Shown one piece after another: positions 8,038 through 16,585 of a stretch of DNA of 64,000 nucleotides. The stretch is from contig NZ_JACCBT010000001.1 of NCBI RefSeq assembly GCF_013409045.1, forward strand, positions 8,782,669 to 8,846,668, given 5' to 3'. Position numbers and translations under genes: made by a program. Source of the DNA: Actinomadura citrea (GTDB lineage: Bacteria > Actinomycetota > Actinomycetes > Streptosporangiales > Streptosporangiaceae). Each line of letters begins with the position of its first letter. Positions within the stretch are counted from its first letter, which is position 1. The notes beneath the pieces were generated by a model. The model was not told where the DNA came from, made no database searches, and was given only the letters and a program-made list of their open reading frames with translations.

Positions 8038-9798
8038 CTAGTCGTCGGTGAACGCGCCGTCCGCCAGGTCCTCGAAGCGTTCGAGGTCGTCCGCCGGGTC
8101 GTCGATGCCCCGCAGCGGACCGGGGTCGGCGAGGTGTCTCCGAGCGTAGAGGCGCGCGACCAGCGCCTTGCGGTCCTCGCCGGAATCGGCGCGCTCCCAT
8201 CCGGCCTGCTCCAGCAGCAGCGCCGCCGCGTACACGTCGGCCATGTACTGGGCGAGCGGGTAGAGGCGGGCTTCGGCCAGGGTCCTGTCGAGCCCGCGCC
8301 ACTTCTCGATGGCCTCGCGGAGATGCCCGATGCTCTGCCCGACCAGCGCGGCCGTCTCGTCGTCCCCGCTGGGCGCCTCCTGGAGGCCCTGGGCGAGCCG
8401 TTCGAGGAACGGCTCGTGCGCCTCCTGCCGCTCGATGGCGCGGCGGACGTCCAGGCACAGGATGTTGTCGCCGCCCTCCCAGATGGGGTTGACCTGGGCG
8501 TCCCGGAGGATTCGCGCGACCGGCCACTGCTCGATGTAGCCGTTCCCGCCGTGGATCTCGATGGCGTCGCTCGCGGCCGTCACGCCCAGCCGGGCGGCCC
8601 GCAGCTTGATGAGCGCGGCCCCCAGGCGCAGCCGGGGACGTCCCAGGTAGCCGTCGAACACGAGCGCCTGTACGGCCTCGGTCTCCACGATCAGCTCGGC
8701 GAGCTTGCGGCGCATGAGCGGCTGCGCCCCGAGCGACGCGCCGAACGCCTCACGCGCCCGCGCGTAGCAGAGCGACTCGACGAGGGCCCGCCGCGCGCAG
8801 CCGAGGCCCATCATGGAGATGCCGAGCCGGGCGCCGTTGGTCAGCTCCATCATGCGGGCCAGGCCCCTGCCGTCCCCGCCCTCTCCCGCGCTCGACGCCG
8901 GGGCCAGCAGGAACGCCTCGGCGTCGGTGAACTCGATCTCGGCCGACGCCACCGACCGCGTGCCGAGCTTGTCCTTGAGCCGCCGGATCCGGACGCCGTT
9001 GCGCGAGCCGTCCCGCCGCTCCCGCAGCACGAGGAACGGCGCGATGCCCCGGACCCCGTCCACGGCCCCCTCCGGCTTGGCCAGCACCACGAACGCCGAG
9101 CCGCCCGCGTTGGAGGCGAACCACTTGAACCCGTTGAGGCGCCAGGCGTCCCCCTCCCTGGACGCGGTCGACTCCAGCGCTCCGAGATCCGAGCCGCCCG
9201 ACCGCTCGGTGAGCAACTGCGCGGCCTCGCCGGACATCTCCCCGGCCGCGAACAGTTCCCGCACCCGTGCCTTGACGTCGTCCGGCGCGAACATCTCCGT
9301 CAGCCCCACGACCATGTCGCCGCCGGTGCCGAGCGCGCACGCCATGCCGATGTCGGCCTGGTCGAGCAGGTAGCTCCAGGCCACGCCCATCGGCGCGGGG
9401 TCGACGCCGCCGCGCCTGGCCTCGGCCACGAAGTCGGGCCGGGTGAACGAGGTCGCCACGATGTCCCGGCGCGCCGCCTCGAACGAGGGCGGCATGACGA
9501 CCTCGCTGATGTCGCGTCCCCACCGGTCGTACTTCTCCAGGCGCGGCGGGTTGCGGTCCGTCTCCTCGGCCCGCTCGGCGATCGGCCCGCCCATCAGCGC
9601 GCCCATCTCCCTGAGGCGGGGCTCGGCCCAGCCGAAACCGTCCCCCAGATGCCGCCGCATGAGGAACCGCAGTGTGGGGTCGCAGTCGTACCAGTTGCGG
9701 CCGGCCGCGCCCCGGTAGTGCTCGGTGGCGTAGCGGCGCGCCTTCTCCGCGCCCCCGAACGGCAACCGGTCGAACGACTCGATGAGGTAAGACGCCAT
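8038..9798 (-). CDS. Acyl-CoA dehydrogenase, AidB-like
   Basis: 586 residues, longer than ordinary acyl-CoA dehydrogenases (about 380-400) and close to the AidB-type subgroup. Features: QLLTERSGGSDLGAL in the middle domain, WRLNGFKWFASNAGG in the FAD/substrate region, EIHGGNGYIEQWPVARILRDAQ, and the AidB-typical IWEGGDNILCLDV. FAD binding is expected. It could act on an unusual acyl-CoA or, like AidB, in alkylation protection. The co-transcribed hydratase and divergent PaaX regulator favour a catabolic role. Confidence 0.92.
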   Translation of the reverse strand: MASYLIESFDRLPFGGAEKARRYATEHYRGAAGRNWYDCDPTLRFLMRRHLGDGFGWAEPRLREMGALMGGPIAERAEETDRNPPRLEKYDRWGRDISEVVMPPSFEAARRDIVATSFTRPDFVAEARRGGVDPAPMGVAWSYLLDQADIGMACALGTGGDMVVGLTEMFAPDDVKARVRELFAAGEMSGEAAQLLTERSGGSDLGALESTASREGDAWRLNGFKWFASNAGGSAFVVLAKPEGAVDGVRGIAPFLVLRERRDGSRNGVRIRRLKDKLGTRSVASAEIEFTDAEAFLLAPASSAGEGGDGRGLARMMELTNGARLGISMMGLGCARRALVESLCYARAREAFGASLGAQPLMRRKLAELIVETEAVQALVFDGYLGRPRLRLGAALIKLRAARLGVTAASDAIEIHGGNGYIEQWPVARILRDAQVNPIWEGGDNILCLDVRRAIERQEAHEPFLERLAQGLQEAPSGDDETAALVGQSIGHLREAIEKWRGLDRTLAEARLYPLAQYMADVYAAALLLEQAGWERADSGEDRKALVARLYARRHLADPGPLRGIDDPADDLERFEDLADGAFTDD

Positions 9799-9806
9799 GA
9801 CCCGAC

Positions 9807-9843
9807 ATTACACTTATAGCTCACGCGACAAAAAGACTGTAAT
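9807..9843 (-). promoter_or_regulatory. Promoter of the acyl-CoA dehydrogenase operon with a TGTAAT/ATTACA operator
   Basis: On the minus strand TTACAG (9837-9842) and TATAAG (9813-9818) lie 18 bases apart. The same stretch holds ATTACA (9807-9812) and TGTAAT (9838-9843) as an inverted repeat with 25 bases between, so one half overlaps the -35 and the other abuts the -10. It sits in the 91-base gap between this operon and the divergent PaaX-type gene, the probable binder. Confidence 0.5.
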
Positions 9844-9889
9844 CTGAGGATGAGGCCACCCTCCCTCCCGGGTAGGGTCACCACCAGCC

Positions 9890-10621
9890 ATGGACAGCCT
9901 GGAGATTCGCCCGCTCACCGCTCGGTCCGTCGTCCTGAGCACGCTGCTGGGCGTCCACCCGCCCCGCCTCCCGGCCCGCTACCTCGTCCGCGTCGGCGAC
10001 CTCTTCGGCATCGCGGAGGGGACGATCCGGGTGGCCCTCTCGCGCATGGTCGCCGCCGGCGACCTCGTCCAGGCCGGCGGGACGTACGCCCTCACCGAGC
10101 GCCTCCTCGCCCGCCAGGCCCGCCAGGACGAGGCCCGCCTCCCCCCGACCCGGCCGTGGGACGGCGCCTGGGAGATCGCCGTCATCACCGCCGAGCGCCG
10201 TCCCGCCGCCGACCGTGCGGCGCTGCGCCAGGCCATGTCGACGCTGCGGCTCGCCGAGCTGCGGGAGGGCACCTGGCTGCGCCCGGCGAACCTGACGCGC
10301 CCGCGGCCCGAGCCCGTCGTCCGCCAGTGCACCTTCCTCACGGGCCGCCCCGAGGACGACCCCGCCGCCCTGGCCGCCTCCCTCTGGGACCTGGACGCCT
10401 GGACGGCCAAGGCCGACGCCCTGCGCACCGCCCTGGCCGGGGCGACCGCGATCGCCGAGCGCTTCACCTACGCGGCGGCCATCCTGCGCCACCTCCTGAA
10501 CGATCCGCTCCTCCCCCCGTCACTGCTGCCCGCCGACTGGCCAGGGCCCGACCTGCGCACGCGCTACGAGGTCTTCGAGGCCGACTTCGAGCAACTCCTC
10601 ACCACCCACGTCCTCGCCTGA
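9890..10621 (+). CDS. PaaX-family transcriptional regulator
   Basis: 243 residues. The N-terminal helix-turn-helix reads ARYLVRVGDLFGIAEGTIRVALSRMV. The C-terminal PaaX domain includes WDGAWEIAVI and, later, WDLDAWTAKADALR with FTYAAAILRHLLNDPLLP. PaaX proteins repress aromatic or acyl-CoA catabolic operons and release on binding an acyl-CoA thioester (family knowledge). It faces the acyl-CoA dehydrogenase-hydratase operon across a shared promoter region containing an inverted repeat, so control of that operon is the natural inference. Confidence 0.92.
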   Translation: MDSLEIRPLTARSVVLSTLLGVHPPRLPARYLVRVGDLFGIAEGTIRVALSRMVAAGDLVQAGGTYALTERLLARQARQDEARLPPTRPWDGAWEIAVITAERRPAADRAALRQAMSTLRLAELREGTWLRPANLTRPRPEPVVRQCTFLTGRPEDDPAALAASLWDLDAWTAKADALRTALAGATAIAERFTYAAAILRHLLNDPLLPPSLLPADWPGPDLRTRYEVFEADFEQLLTTHVLA

Positions 10622-10628
10622 GGCCGGC

Positions 10629-11813
10629 GTGAAACGCTCCTGGAGCATCGCGGCGGCGGTCTGCGCCGCGGTGTGCTTATCGATCACGCAAGCGGACACG
10701 GCCGCGCACATCCCGCCGCGCCTGACCGCCTTCCGCTACGGCGACAATCCCGTTTTCCGGGTCTTCTCCTTCTTCGCGCCCATGACGCCGAACGACGCCG
10801 TCGGCCCCCATCTGGCACCGTGGATCTGGCCGCTTCGACTGGGCGTCTACCTGCTGACCGCCGCGCTCGTCTATCTCACCGCCCGCTCCGTCACGGCCAG
10901 GACGAGTCTCGTCAACGCCCTCCTTCGCTGGACGAGCGTGGTGATGCTGGCCTTCGGAGCCGGCGAGGTGGCGGCGCTGACGATCGTGATCCTCTCCGGG
11001 GCGGACCACGTGTCAGGCGTTTCGCCGGCGATCCGTATCGACACGCGGTGGGACCGCCACTTCTGGTCTTCCGACGGGATGTTCGCCGGTGTCGGCATGT
11101 CGCTGTGGATCGGGCTCCCGCTGATCGGCCTCTACACGGCCCACCGCGTCTGGAGGGCGAGGCTGCCCGGCGACCCCCCCGGCGTGCTCACGAGAGCCGT
11201 GGGCGACCTGCCGGGACGGGCGCGCCACGTCGCCACCGTCGGCGTCATTCCCGCGGTGTGCCTGGCCCTTGTCGGCGGCGCCACGCCATTCGTCTCCCCC
11301 GGCGATGGCCGGATCTCGCTGCCCAAGGCACTGTCGAACATCTCGCTCTATCCGAGACTGCGGCCGAAGCCACCGCCGAATGTGGTCGACGACTGGCTCC
11401 CCCCCAAGGACGGCGAAAAATTGATGCTCTATTCCGGCATCAGCGAGAGTTGGCCTGTGTCGACCGCCGTGGCGCTCGTTTTCCTCGTGCTGCTGTGGCT
11501 GATGCTGTGGAAGGTCGTCTCGGCACTGGAACCAGGGGCGCGCCGCGGCACCCTGTACGCGTTCCTCTTCGGCTGGTCGGTCATCGTTCTCACCGGCGCG
11601 CTGACCGCGATCTTCCATGCGGCGCTGTCCCGTCTGACGAATGACGGCATCGGTTTCGGGACGCAGGTGACGCTCATCCTGCCCTTCGCGATGCGGTTCG
11701 GCGTCGTCTGGGGCTGGCTCGTCGGGCTGGCCGTCGCCTTCTCCTGCCGGAGGAGCGGGCGCCCGGCCTTGGTGGCCGCGCCTACGGACACTCCAGCCGG
11801 GACGACGCCTTGA
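10629..11813 (+). CDS. Polytopic membrane protein of unknown function
   Basis: 394 residues with no family I recognise. A hydrophobic N-terminus (about 5-22) could be a signal anchor, followed by about six further membrane segments near residues 68-90, 102-124, 155-175, 200-222, 280-300 and 315-370. A long outward or inward loop (residues 225-275) is rich in proline and charged residues. It starts 8 bases after the PaaX stop, so read-through is possible. Its codon use includes several A/T-ending codons around 11400-11450, a little unlike the neighbours. The last 32 bases overlap the convergent exported protein. Confidence 0.7.
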   Translation: MKRSWSIAAAVCAAVCLSITQADTAAHIPPRLTAFRYGDNPVFRVFSFFAPMTPNDAVGPHLAPWIWPLRLGVYLLTAALVYLTARSVTARTSLVNALLRWTSVVMLAFGAGEVAALTIVILSGADHVSGVSPAIRIDTRWDRHFWSSDGMFAGVGMSLWIGLPLIGLYTAHRVWRARLPGDPPGVLTRAVGDLPGRARHVATVGVIPAVCLALVGGATPFVSPGDGRISLPKALSNISLYPRLRPKPPPNVVDDWLPPKDGEKLMLYSGISESWPVSTAVALVFLVLLWLMLWKVVSALEPGARRGTLYAFLFGWSVIVLTGALTAIFHAALSRLTNDGIGFGTQVTLILPFAMRFGVVWGWLVGLAVAFSCRRSGRPALVAAPTDTPAGTTP

Positions 11814-12720
11814 GAAGCCCGGCGTACTTGGACGCCGACACCTTCGTGTAGTGCTGCCTCGCGCACGTCAAACCGTCCAGGAACACCGCCTGGTACCGCG
11901 CGACATCGGGAAGGGTGCCGGTGAGCGCGAACAGCCGGTTCCCCGGTGCTCTGATCGACATCCCGTGGCGCCCACCGCCCGCGATGTAGTCGACCTGCAC
12001 GCTCCACTGGCAGTACGGCCCCTCCCGCCCCGTGGACTTGTCGGGGTGCCCGATGCTCGCCACGATCGCGAGCGTCTCCTTCCTGCCCTTCTCCAGGGTC
12101 ACCCGCTGCGCCTTGGACCCGACGAAGAACGGGGAGAGCCTCCCGCCCTCGTTCCGCTGGAAGACCGGGCGCGGGCGGGGGCCGTCGATCACGAGGTAGA
12201 GCGCGATCTTGTCCCCTCCTCCCGCGGCCTGGTTCGTGACGAGCGCGCCCGACGGCGCCGGACCGCACCGCGGGGCCGCCAGCACCGGGCGGACGTCCAC
12301 GATCTCCACGTCCTCGTTCCGCCGGGTCTCGACGGTGATCTCCCAGCGGGACGAGCCGACGTCGATCGCGCCGTGCGCGGCGAGCCATTCCTCGTCCAGC
12401 GAGTCGGGCGGCGCGTCGCGGGCGGAGAGCGCGTTTCCGCCGCCCTTCGGCGCCGGCACGAGGATGTCGTTGCCGGTGTCGAGGTCGTGGTGGATGTCGA
12501 CGACCCGGATGGCGTCGCCCGCGGACACCGAATCGGCGACCTCACCGGGCGTCAGCCACCCCTCGGCCACCGCCCGGAGCGTGTCCTGGAAATAGGCCGT
12601 GGTCACCGCCATGGCGAGGACGACCAACCAGGCGAACGGCCGCTGATGCCAGGGTCTTCGCGAGGGACGCCTATGCGCGCTCTTCGGCTGCCTGCGTGAA
12701 CGCCCCGGCCGAGTGCTCAT
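11782..12720 (-). CDS. Membrane-anchored exported protein of unknown function
   Basis: 312 residues, unrecognised. The first 28 residues are rich in Arg, Pro and His. A single membrane segment follows at about 29-45 (FAWLVVLAMAVTTAY), then an extracytoplasmic domain. Four cysteines (in PRCGP, GPYCQW, LTCARQ and the C-terminal LECP) could form two disulfides. There is no lipobox. It converges on and overlaps the membrane protein at 10629 by 32 bases; the two may be functional partners, but only their proximity and shared envelope location suggest this. Confidence 0.7.
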   Translation of the reverse strand: MSTRPGRSRRQPKSAHRRPSRRPWHQRPFAWLVVLAMAVTTAYFQDTLRAVAEGWLTPGEVADSVSAGDAIRVVDIHHDLDTGNDILVPAPKGGGNALSARDAPPDSLDEEWLAAHGAIDVGSSRWEITVETRRNEDVEIVDVRPVLAAPRCGPAPSGALVTNQAAGGGDKIALYLVIDGPRPRPVFQRNEGGRLSPFFVGSKAQRVTLEKGRKETLAIVASIGHPDKSTGREGPYCQWSVQVDYIAGGGRHGMSIRAPGNRLFALTGTLPDVARYQAVFLDGLTCARQHYTKVSASKYAGLLKASSRLECP

Positions 12721-12781
12721 TCATGCCCGCATCGCTCGCCCACAATGGTGAATTAAGACGATAGCACGCAATTTCGTTCAT

Positions 12782-13906
12782 TCAAGGAAATGTAATCAGC
12801 TGGCGGACGGCCTCGGCGGTGTGGAGACGGTCGAAACCCGTGTTGATCTTGTCGAGCGGGAGACGGCCGCTCAGGAGGGCGTCCACGGGGAGGGCGCCGT
12901 CGCGGTACAGGGCGATGAAGCGGGGGACGTCCCGCCGGGGGACGCAGGAACCGAGGTAGCTGCCGCGCAGGGTCCGCTCCTCGGAGACGAGGCTGAGAGC
13001 GGGCAGGGTCAGCGGCGCGCCGGGGGCGGGGAGGCCGACGGTGACGGTCGTGCCGCCGGGGCGGGTGGCGGCGTAGGCCTGTTCGAGGACCGCGACGACG
13101 CCCGTCGTGTCGACGACCTTCTCCGCGCCGCCGGACGTCAGGTCGCGGATCGCCTCGACGGCGTCCGGGCCGCCCGCGACGGGACGGGCGCCGAGGCGCT
13201 CGGCGAGGTCGCGCTTGGAGGCGACGACGTCCACGGCGAGGACGGTGGAGGCTCCGGCGGCCTTGGCGGCGAGGACGGCGGACAGGCCGACGCCGCCGAG
13301 GCCGAACACGGCGACGGTGTCGCCCGGCGCGACGGCGGCGCTGTGGAGGGCGGCGCCGGCGCCGGTGAGGACCGCGCAGCCGAACAGCGCGGCGACGTCG
13401 AAGGGCAGGTCGCGGTCGATCTTCACGGCGGAGCGGGACGAGACGACGGTGTACTCGGAGAACGCCGAGACGCCGAGGTGGTGGTGCGGGCGCGTGCCGT
13501 CCGGGGCGCGGAACCGCCGGCCGCCGCCGAGCAGGGTCCCGGCGCCGTTGGCCTGGGCGCCCGGCCCGCAGAGGGCGGGACGTCCGGCGACGCAGCGCTC
13601 GCAGTGCCCGCACGCCGGGACGAACGCGAGCACGACGTGGTCGCCGGGCGCGAACTCGGTGCCCGGCCCGGTCTCCACGACCTCGCCCGCGGCCTCGTGC
13701 CCGAGGGCCATCGGCAGGGGCCGCGGCCGGGACCCGTTGATGACGGACAGGTCGGAGTGGCAGAGACCGGCGGCGCCGATCCGGACCAGGAGCTCGCCCT
13801 GGCCGGGCGGGTCGAGGCGCAGGTCGGCGATCTCCAGGGGGCGGGACGCGGCGTACGGGGCGGGACGGCCCGACTCGACGAGGACTGCGGCGCGGGTGGC
13901 GGTCAT
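12782..13906 (-). CDS. Zinc-dependent alcohol dehydrogenase
   Basis: 374 residues from the ATG at 13906. Zinc ligands appear in GLCHSDL, GHEAAG and FGCAVLTG, and the structural zinc loop is CGHCERCVAGRPALC. The dinucleotide site is AVFGLGGVGLSAV followed by VLAVDVVASK. The layout is that of class III-like or mycothiol-independent long-chain alcohol dehydrogenases. The start codon overlaps the stop of the upstream thioesterase (ATGA), indicating coupled translation. Together they may process acyl-thioester and alcohol/aldehyde intermediates; the substrate is unknown. Confidence 0.92.
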   Translation of the reverse strand: MTATRAAVLVESGRPAPYAASRPLEIADLRLDPPGQGELLVRIGAAGLCHSDLSVINGSRPRPLPMALGHEAAGEVVETGPGTEFAPGDHVVLAFVPACGHCERCVAGRPALCGPGAQANGAGTLLGGGRRFRAPDGTRPHHHLGVSAFSEYTVVSSRSAVKIDRDLPFDVAALFGCAVLTGAGAALHSAAVAPGDTVAVFGLGGVGLSAVLAAKAAGASTVLAVDVVASKRDLAERLGARPVAGGPDAVEAIRDLTSGGAEKVVDTTGVVAVLEQAYAATRPGGTTVTVGLPAPGAPLTLPALSLVSEERTLRGSYLGSCVPRRDVPRFIALYRDGALPVDALLSGRLPLDKINTGFDRLHTAEAVRQLITFP

Positions 13907-14319
13907 GCTGCCAGCAGCTTCTGCATCTCGGAGCGGACCGTTCCGGTGATCTCGACCGGGCGGCGGGTGTCCCGGTCGACGAAGACGTGCACGAAGTGGC
14001 CCTCGGCGATGAGCGCGCCGTCCGACCCCCGCAGCATGCCGATCTCCCAGCGGACGCTGGAGCGGCCCAGCTTGCCGACGCGGAGCCCGACGCGGATCGT
14101 GTCGGGGAAGGCCGCCTCGGCCTTGTACTCGCAGTGGGACTCGACGCAGAGCGCGATCGAGCCGGAGGCCGCGGGGTCGAAGCCGGCGGTCCGGATCATC
14201 CACTCATTGATGACGGTGTCCATCAGCGAGTAGTGGACGACGTTGTTGACGTGCCCGTAGACGTCGTTGTCCTTCCACCGCGTCGGGACGTTCTCCCAGT
14301 ACAGGTACTCGCCGGTCAT
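13903..14319 (-). CDS. Acyl-CoA thioesterase, 4-hydroxybenzoyl-CoA thioesterase-like hotdog fold
   Basis: 138 residues from the ATG at 14319, preceded by CTGCTCCTC and opening with MTGEYLYWENVPTRW. The hotdog active-site signature is KDNDVYGHVNNVVHYSLMDT, and the C-terminal strand reads GHFVHVFVDRDTRRPVEI. Such enzymes hydrolyse acyl-CoA thioesters in the cytoplasm. It is the first gene of a two-gene unit with the alcohol dehydrogenase, overlapping it by 4 bases. Confidence 0.9.
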   Translation of the reverse strand: MTGEYLYWENVPTRWKDNDVYGHVNNVVHYSLMDTVINEWMIRTAGFDPAASGSIALCVESHCEYKAEAAFPDTIRVGLRVGKLGRSSVRWEIGMLRGSDGALIAEGHFVHVFVDRDTRRPVEITGTVRSEMQKLLAA

Positions 14320-14474
14320 GAGGAGCAGACTAGGGGCGGGGCAGCGGTGGCGCCGCACCGCCCTGGCACAACGGTGACCGTGCAAAATCTCGGCCGGGTG
14401 CTTGAGGGCGCACGCCCAACCCGCTCGTGCCGAGCAGGTCGTGCCGAGCGGGTCGCGCGGCCGGCAAGGCGGAA

Positions 14475-14535
14475 GCGGCGTTCACCAGGCCGCGAGGAAA
14501 GGTTCTGAGCACGATCCCGGCCAGGTGAACGCCGC
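14475..14535. repeat. Long inverted repeat downstream of the superoxide dismutase gene
   Basis: Two 17-base arms (14475-14491 and 14519-14535, GCGGCGTTCACCAGGCC against its complement) match at 16 positions around a 27-base loop. They lie in the 247-base gap between the thioesterase start and the superoxide dismutase stop. The gap also has a direct repeat of CGTGCCGAGC near 14427-14451. I see no gene here; the repeat may terminate sodF transcription. Confidence 0.6.
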
Positions 14536-14566
14536 CCCCTCAGCGGCGCCGCGCGGACGCCGCCGT

Positions 14567-15193
14567 CTATCGGGAGGAGCCCGTGCGGACCGCGTCGAAA
14601 CGGGCCGCGTCGAAGCGGGCCTTCACGTCCGTCCAGTTCACGAGCGACCAGAGCTTCTCCACGTAGTCCGGGCGGACGTTGCGGTACTGCAGGTAGTAGG
14701 CGTGCTCCCAGGCGTCGAACACCAGCAGCGGCGTCGTGTTCATGCCGATGTTGCCGTGGTGGTCGTAGACCTGCTCGACGACGAGGCGCTCGCCGAGGGG
14801 CTCCCATGCGAGGACGCCCCAGCCGGAGCCCTGCACGGTGGAGGTCGCCGCCGTGAGCTGCTTCTGGAACGCCTCGAACGCGCCGAAATGCTCGTCGATG
14901 GCCGCCGCCAGTTCGCCGTCCGGGCGGTCGCCGCCGTCCGGCGACAGGTTGTCCCAGAAGATCGAGTGCAGCACGTGGCCGGAGAGGTTGAACGCGAACG
15001 TCTTCTCCAGGCCGACCAGCCCGCCGTACTGCTCCTTGTCGCGCGCCTCGGCGAGCTTCTCCAGCGTGTCGTTGGCCCCCTTGACGTAGGCGGCGTGGTG
15101 CCGGGAGTGGTGCAGCTCCAGGATCTCGCCGGTGATCGCCGGCTCCAGTGCGGCGTAGTCGTAGGGCAGGTCGGGAAGCGTGTAGTCGGCCAT
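14567..15193 (-). CDS. sodF: Superoxide dismutase, Fe/Mn family
   Basis: 208 residues, standard length. The four metal ligands are in place: H28 in ELHHSRHH, H76 in LHSIFWDN, D160 and H164 in DAWEHAYY. It converts superoxide to oxygen and peroxide in the cytoplasm. Iron versus manganese cannot be decided firmly from these motifs. The name sodF is used because a Nur-type box (15204-15220) precedes the gene, as in Streptomyces coelicolor, where nickel-bound Nur represses the iron enzyme. No nickel enzyme is in the window. Confidence 0.93.
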   Translation of the reverse strand: MADYTLPDLPYDYAALEPAITGEILELHHSRHHAAYVKGANDTLEKLAEARDKEQYGGLVGLEKTFAFNLSGHVLHSIFWDNLSPDGGDRPDGELAAAIDEHFGAFEAFQKQLTAATSTVQGSGWGVLAWEPLGERLVVEQVYDHHGNIGMNTTPLLVFDAWEHAYYLQYRNVRPDYVEKLWSLVNWTDVKARFDAARFDAVRTGSSR

Positions 15194-15203
15194 GAGGCCA
15201 CTA

Positions 15204-15220
15204 TTGCAAATGAGTCGCAG
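15204..15220 (-). promoter_or_regulatory. Putative Nur (nickel-responsive Fur-family) box upstream of sodF
   Basis: On the minus strand the sequence is CTGCGA-N5-TTGCAA, 10 bases before the sodF start. The consensus published for S. coelicolor Nur is TTGCAA-N5-TTGCAA; the downstream half is perfect and the upstream half matches at four of six. Position over the likely -10 region suits a repressor. Confidence 0.45.
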
Positions 15221-15334
15221 TTACGTCCAATGTGCAACACGGACCGGACCCGCCCCCGGTTGCGGGGACGGGTCCGGTCTCGGTGCGGGTCGGGATCTCG
15301 GGTGCGGTGGGCTCGGTCGGGGCGCGGTCGGGGG

Positions 15335-15493
15335 TCAGTGGCGGCGGCGCCCGCCGCCGCGTCCGCGCGACAGCAGTCCTCGGATCTTCGCCTGGGTGCG
15401 CGGGTCCCGGGCGAGCCGTTCCGCCCGGGCACGCGCCTTGCGGCCCTGCGGGCTCCGGGCGAACCGCATGATGCGGTCGATGACGGAAGGCAT
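15335..15493 (-). CDS. Small, highly basic protein of unknown function
   Basis: 52 residues from the ATG at 15493, which follows a strong GGAGGAAG ribosome site; an earlier in-frame ATG at 15520 lacks one. The sequence begins MPSVIDRIMRFARSPQGRKA and ends in an Arg/Gly-rich tail (GRGGGRRRH), with no cysteine. It looks like the short SPQGRK-type proteins often annotated as hypothetical in actinobacteria (recollection, not a search result). It lies 55 bases after the nrdB stop on the same strand, so it may be the third gene of the nrd transcript. Nucleic-acid binding is a guess from charge. Confidence 0.7.
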   Translation of the reverse strand: MPSVIDRIMRFARSPQGRKARARAERLARDPRTQAKIRGLLSRGRGGGRRRH

Positions 15494-15548
15494 GTTCTTC
15501 CTCCTCGGCCTTGTCTTCACGGTTCAACGACTGCCCGTTCCGAAAGGT

Positions 15549-16544
15549 TCAGAACGCCTCGTCGAGCGCGACGGTCCCCTCGACGCCGATCTGGTAGGCC
15601 GAAACGCGGCGCTCGAAGAAGTTGGACAGCTCCTGGACGTCCTGCAACTCCATGAACGCGAACGGGTTGGCGGTGCCGTAGCGGGCGGGCAGGCCGAGCC
15701 GGACGAGCCGCTGGTCCGCGACGTACTCGAGGTAGGCGCGCATGTCGTCCGCGCTCATGCCGGGCAGGCCGTCCCCGCACAGGTCGCGGGCGAACGCCAG
15801 CTCCGCCTGGACGGCCTCCTCGATCATCGTGGTGACCTGGGCCGTCAGCTCCGCGTCGAACAGGCCGGGTTCCTCCGCCCGGACGGTGTCGACCACGGAG
15901 AACGCGAACTCCATGTGCATTGACTCGTCCCGGAAGACCCAGTTCGTCCCGGACGCGAGGCCGTTCAGCAGGCCGCGCGACCGGAGCCAGTACACGTAGG
16001 CGAACGCGCCGTAGAAGAACAGCCCCTCGATGCAGGCCGCGAAGCAGATGAGGTTCAGCAGGAACGCCCTGCGGTCGGCGGCGCCGCGGAGCTCGTCCAG
16101 GGAGCCGAGCGAGTCGATCCAGCGGAAGCAGAACTCCGCCTTGGCCCGGATGGACGGGATGTGCTCGATCGCCGCGAACGCCTTGACGCGCTCGTCCTGA
16201 TCGGGCAGGTAGGTGTCCAGGAGGGTCAGATAAAACTGTACGTGCACGGCCTCCTCATATAGCTGCCGCGACAGGTAGAGCCGGGCCTCCGGCGCGTTCA
16301 CGTGTTTGTAGAGGTTGAGCACGAGGTTGTTCGCCACGATCGAGTCGCCGGTGGCGAAGAACGCGACGAGCCGGTTGACGAGGTGCAGCTCGGCGGGCGT
16401 GAGCCGCGCGAGGTCCGCCATGTCGGAGGCGAGGTCGACCTCCTCGACCGTCCAGGTGTTGCGGATCGCGGCCCGGTACCGCTCGTAGAAGTCCGGGTAG
16501 CGCATCGGCCGCAGCGTCAGGTCCATGCCGGGATCGAGGAGCAT
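15549..16544 (-). CDS. nrdB: Ribonucleoside-diphosphate reductase, beta subunit (class I)
   Basis: 331 residues from the ATG at 16544, after AGAGGAAAGG. It forms the radical-generating subunit of class I ribonucleotide reductase. Ligands and radical site are in order: D67 in TGDSIV, E98 and H101 with the radical tyrosine Y105 in YEEAVHVQFY, then IEGLFFYG and RDESMHMEF for the second set of metal ligands. The presence of the tyrosine argues for a normal tyrosyl-radical enzyme. It follows nrdA by 41 bases in the same operon and is therefore under the cobalamin riboswitch at 19077-19275. An open frame continues far upstream but is out of register with nrdA and is not coding. Confidence 0.95.
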   Translation of the reverse strand: MLLDPGMDLTLRPMRYPDFYERYRAAIRNTWTVEEVDLASDMADLARLTPAELHLVNRLVAFFATGDSIVANNLVLNLYKHVNAPEARLYLSRQLYEEAVHVQFYLTLLDTYLPDQDERVKAFAAIEHIPSIRAKAEFCFRWIDSLGSLDELRGAADRRAFLLNLICFAACIEGLFFYGAFAYVYWLRSRGLLNGLASGTNWVFRDESMHMEFAFSVVDTVRAEEPGLFDAELTAQVTTMIEEAVQAELAFARDLCGDGLPGMSADDMRAYLEYVADQRLVRLGLPARYGTANPFAFMELQDVQELSNFFERRVSAYQIGVEGTVALDEAF

Positions 16545-16585
16545 GCCCCGCCTTTCCTCTCCCCTGTGCCCTTCGTCTCGCACGG

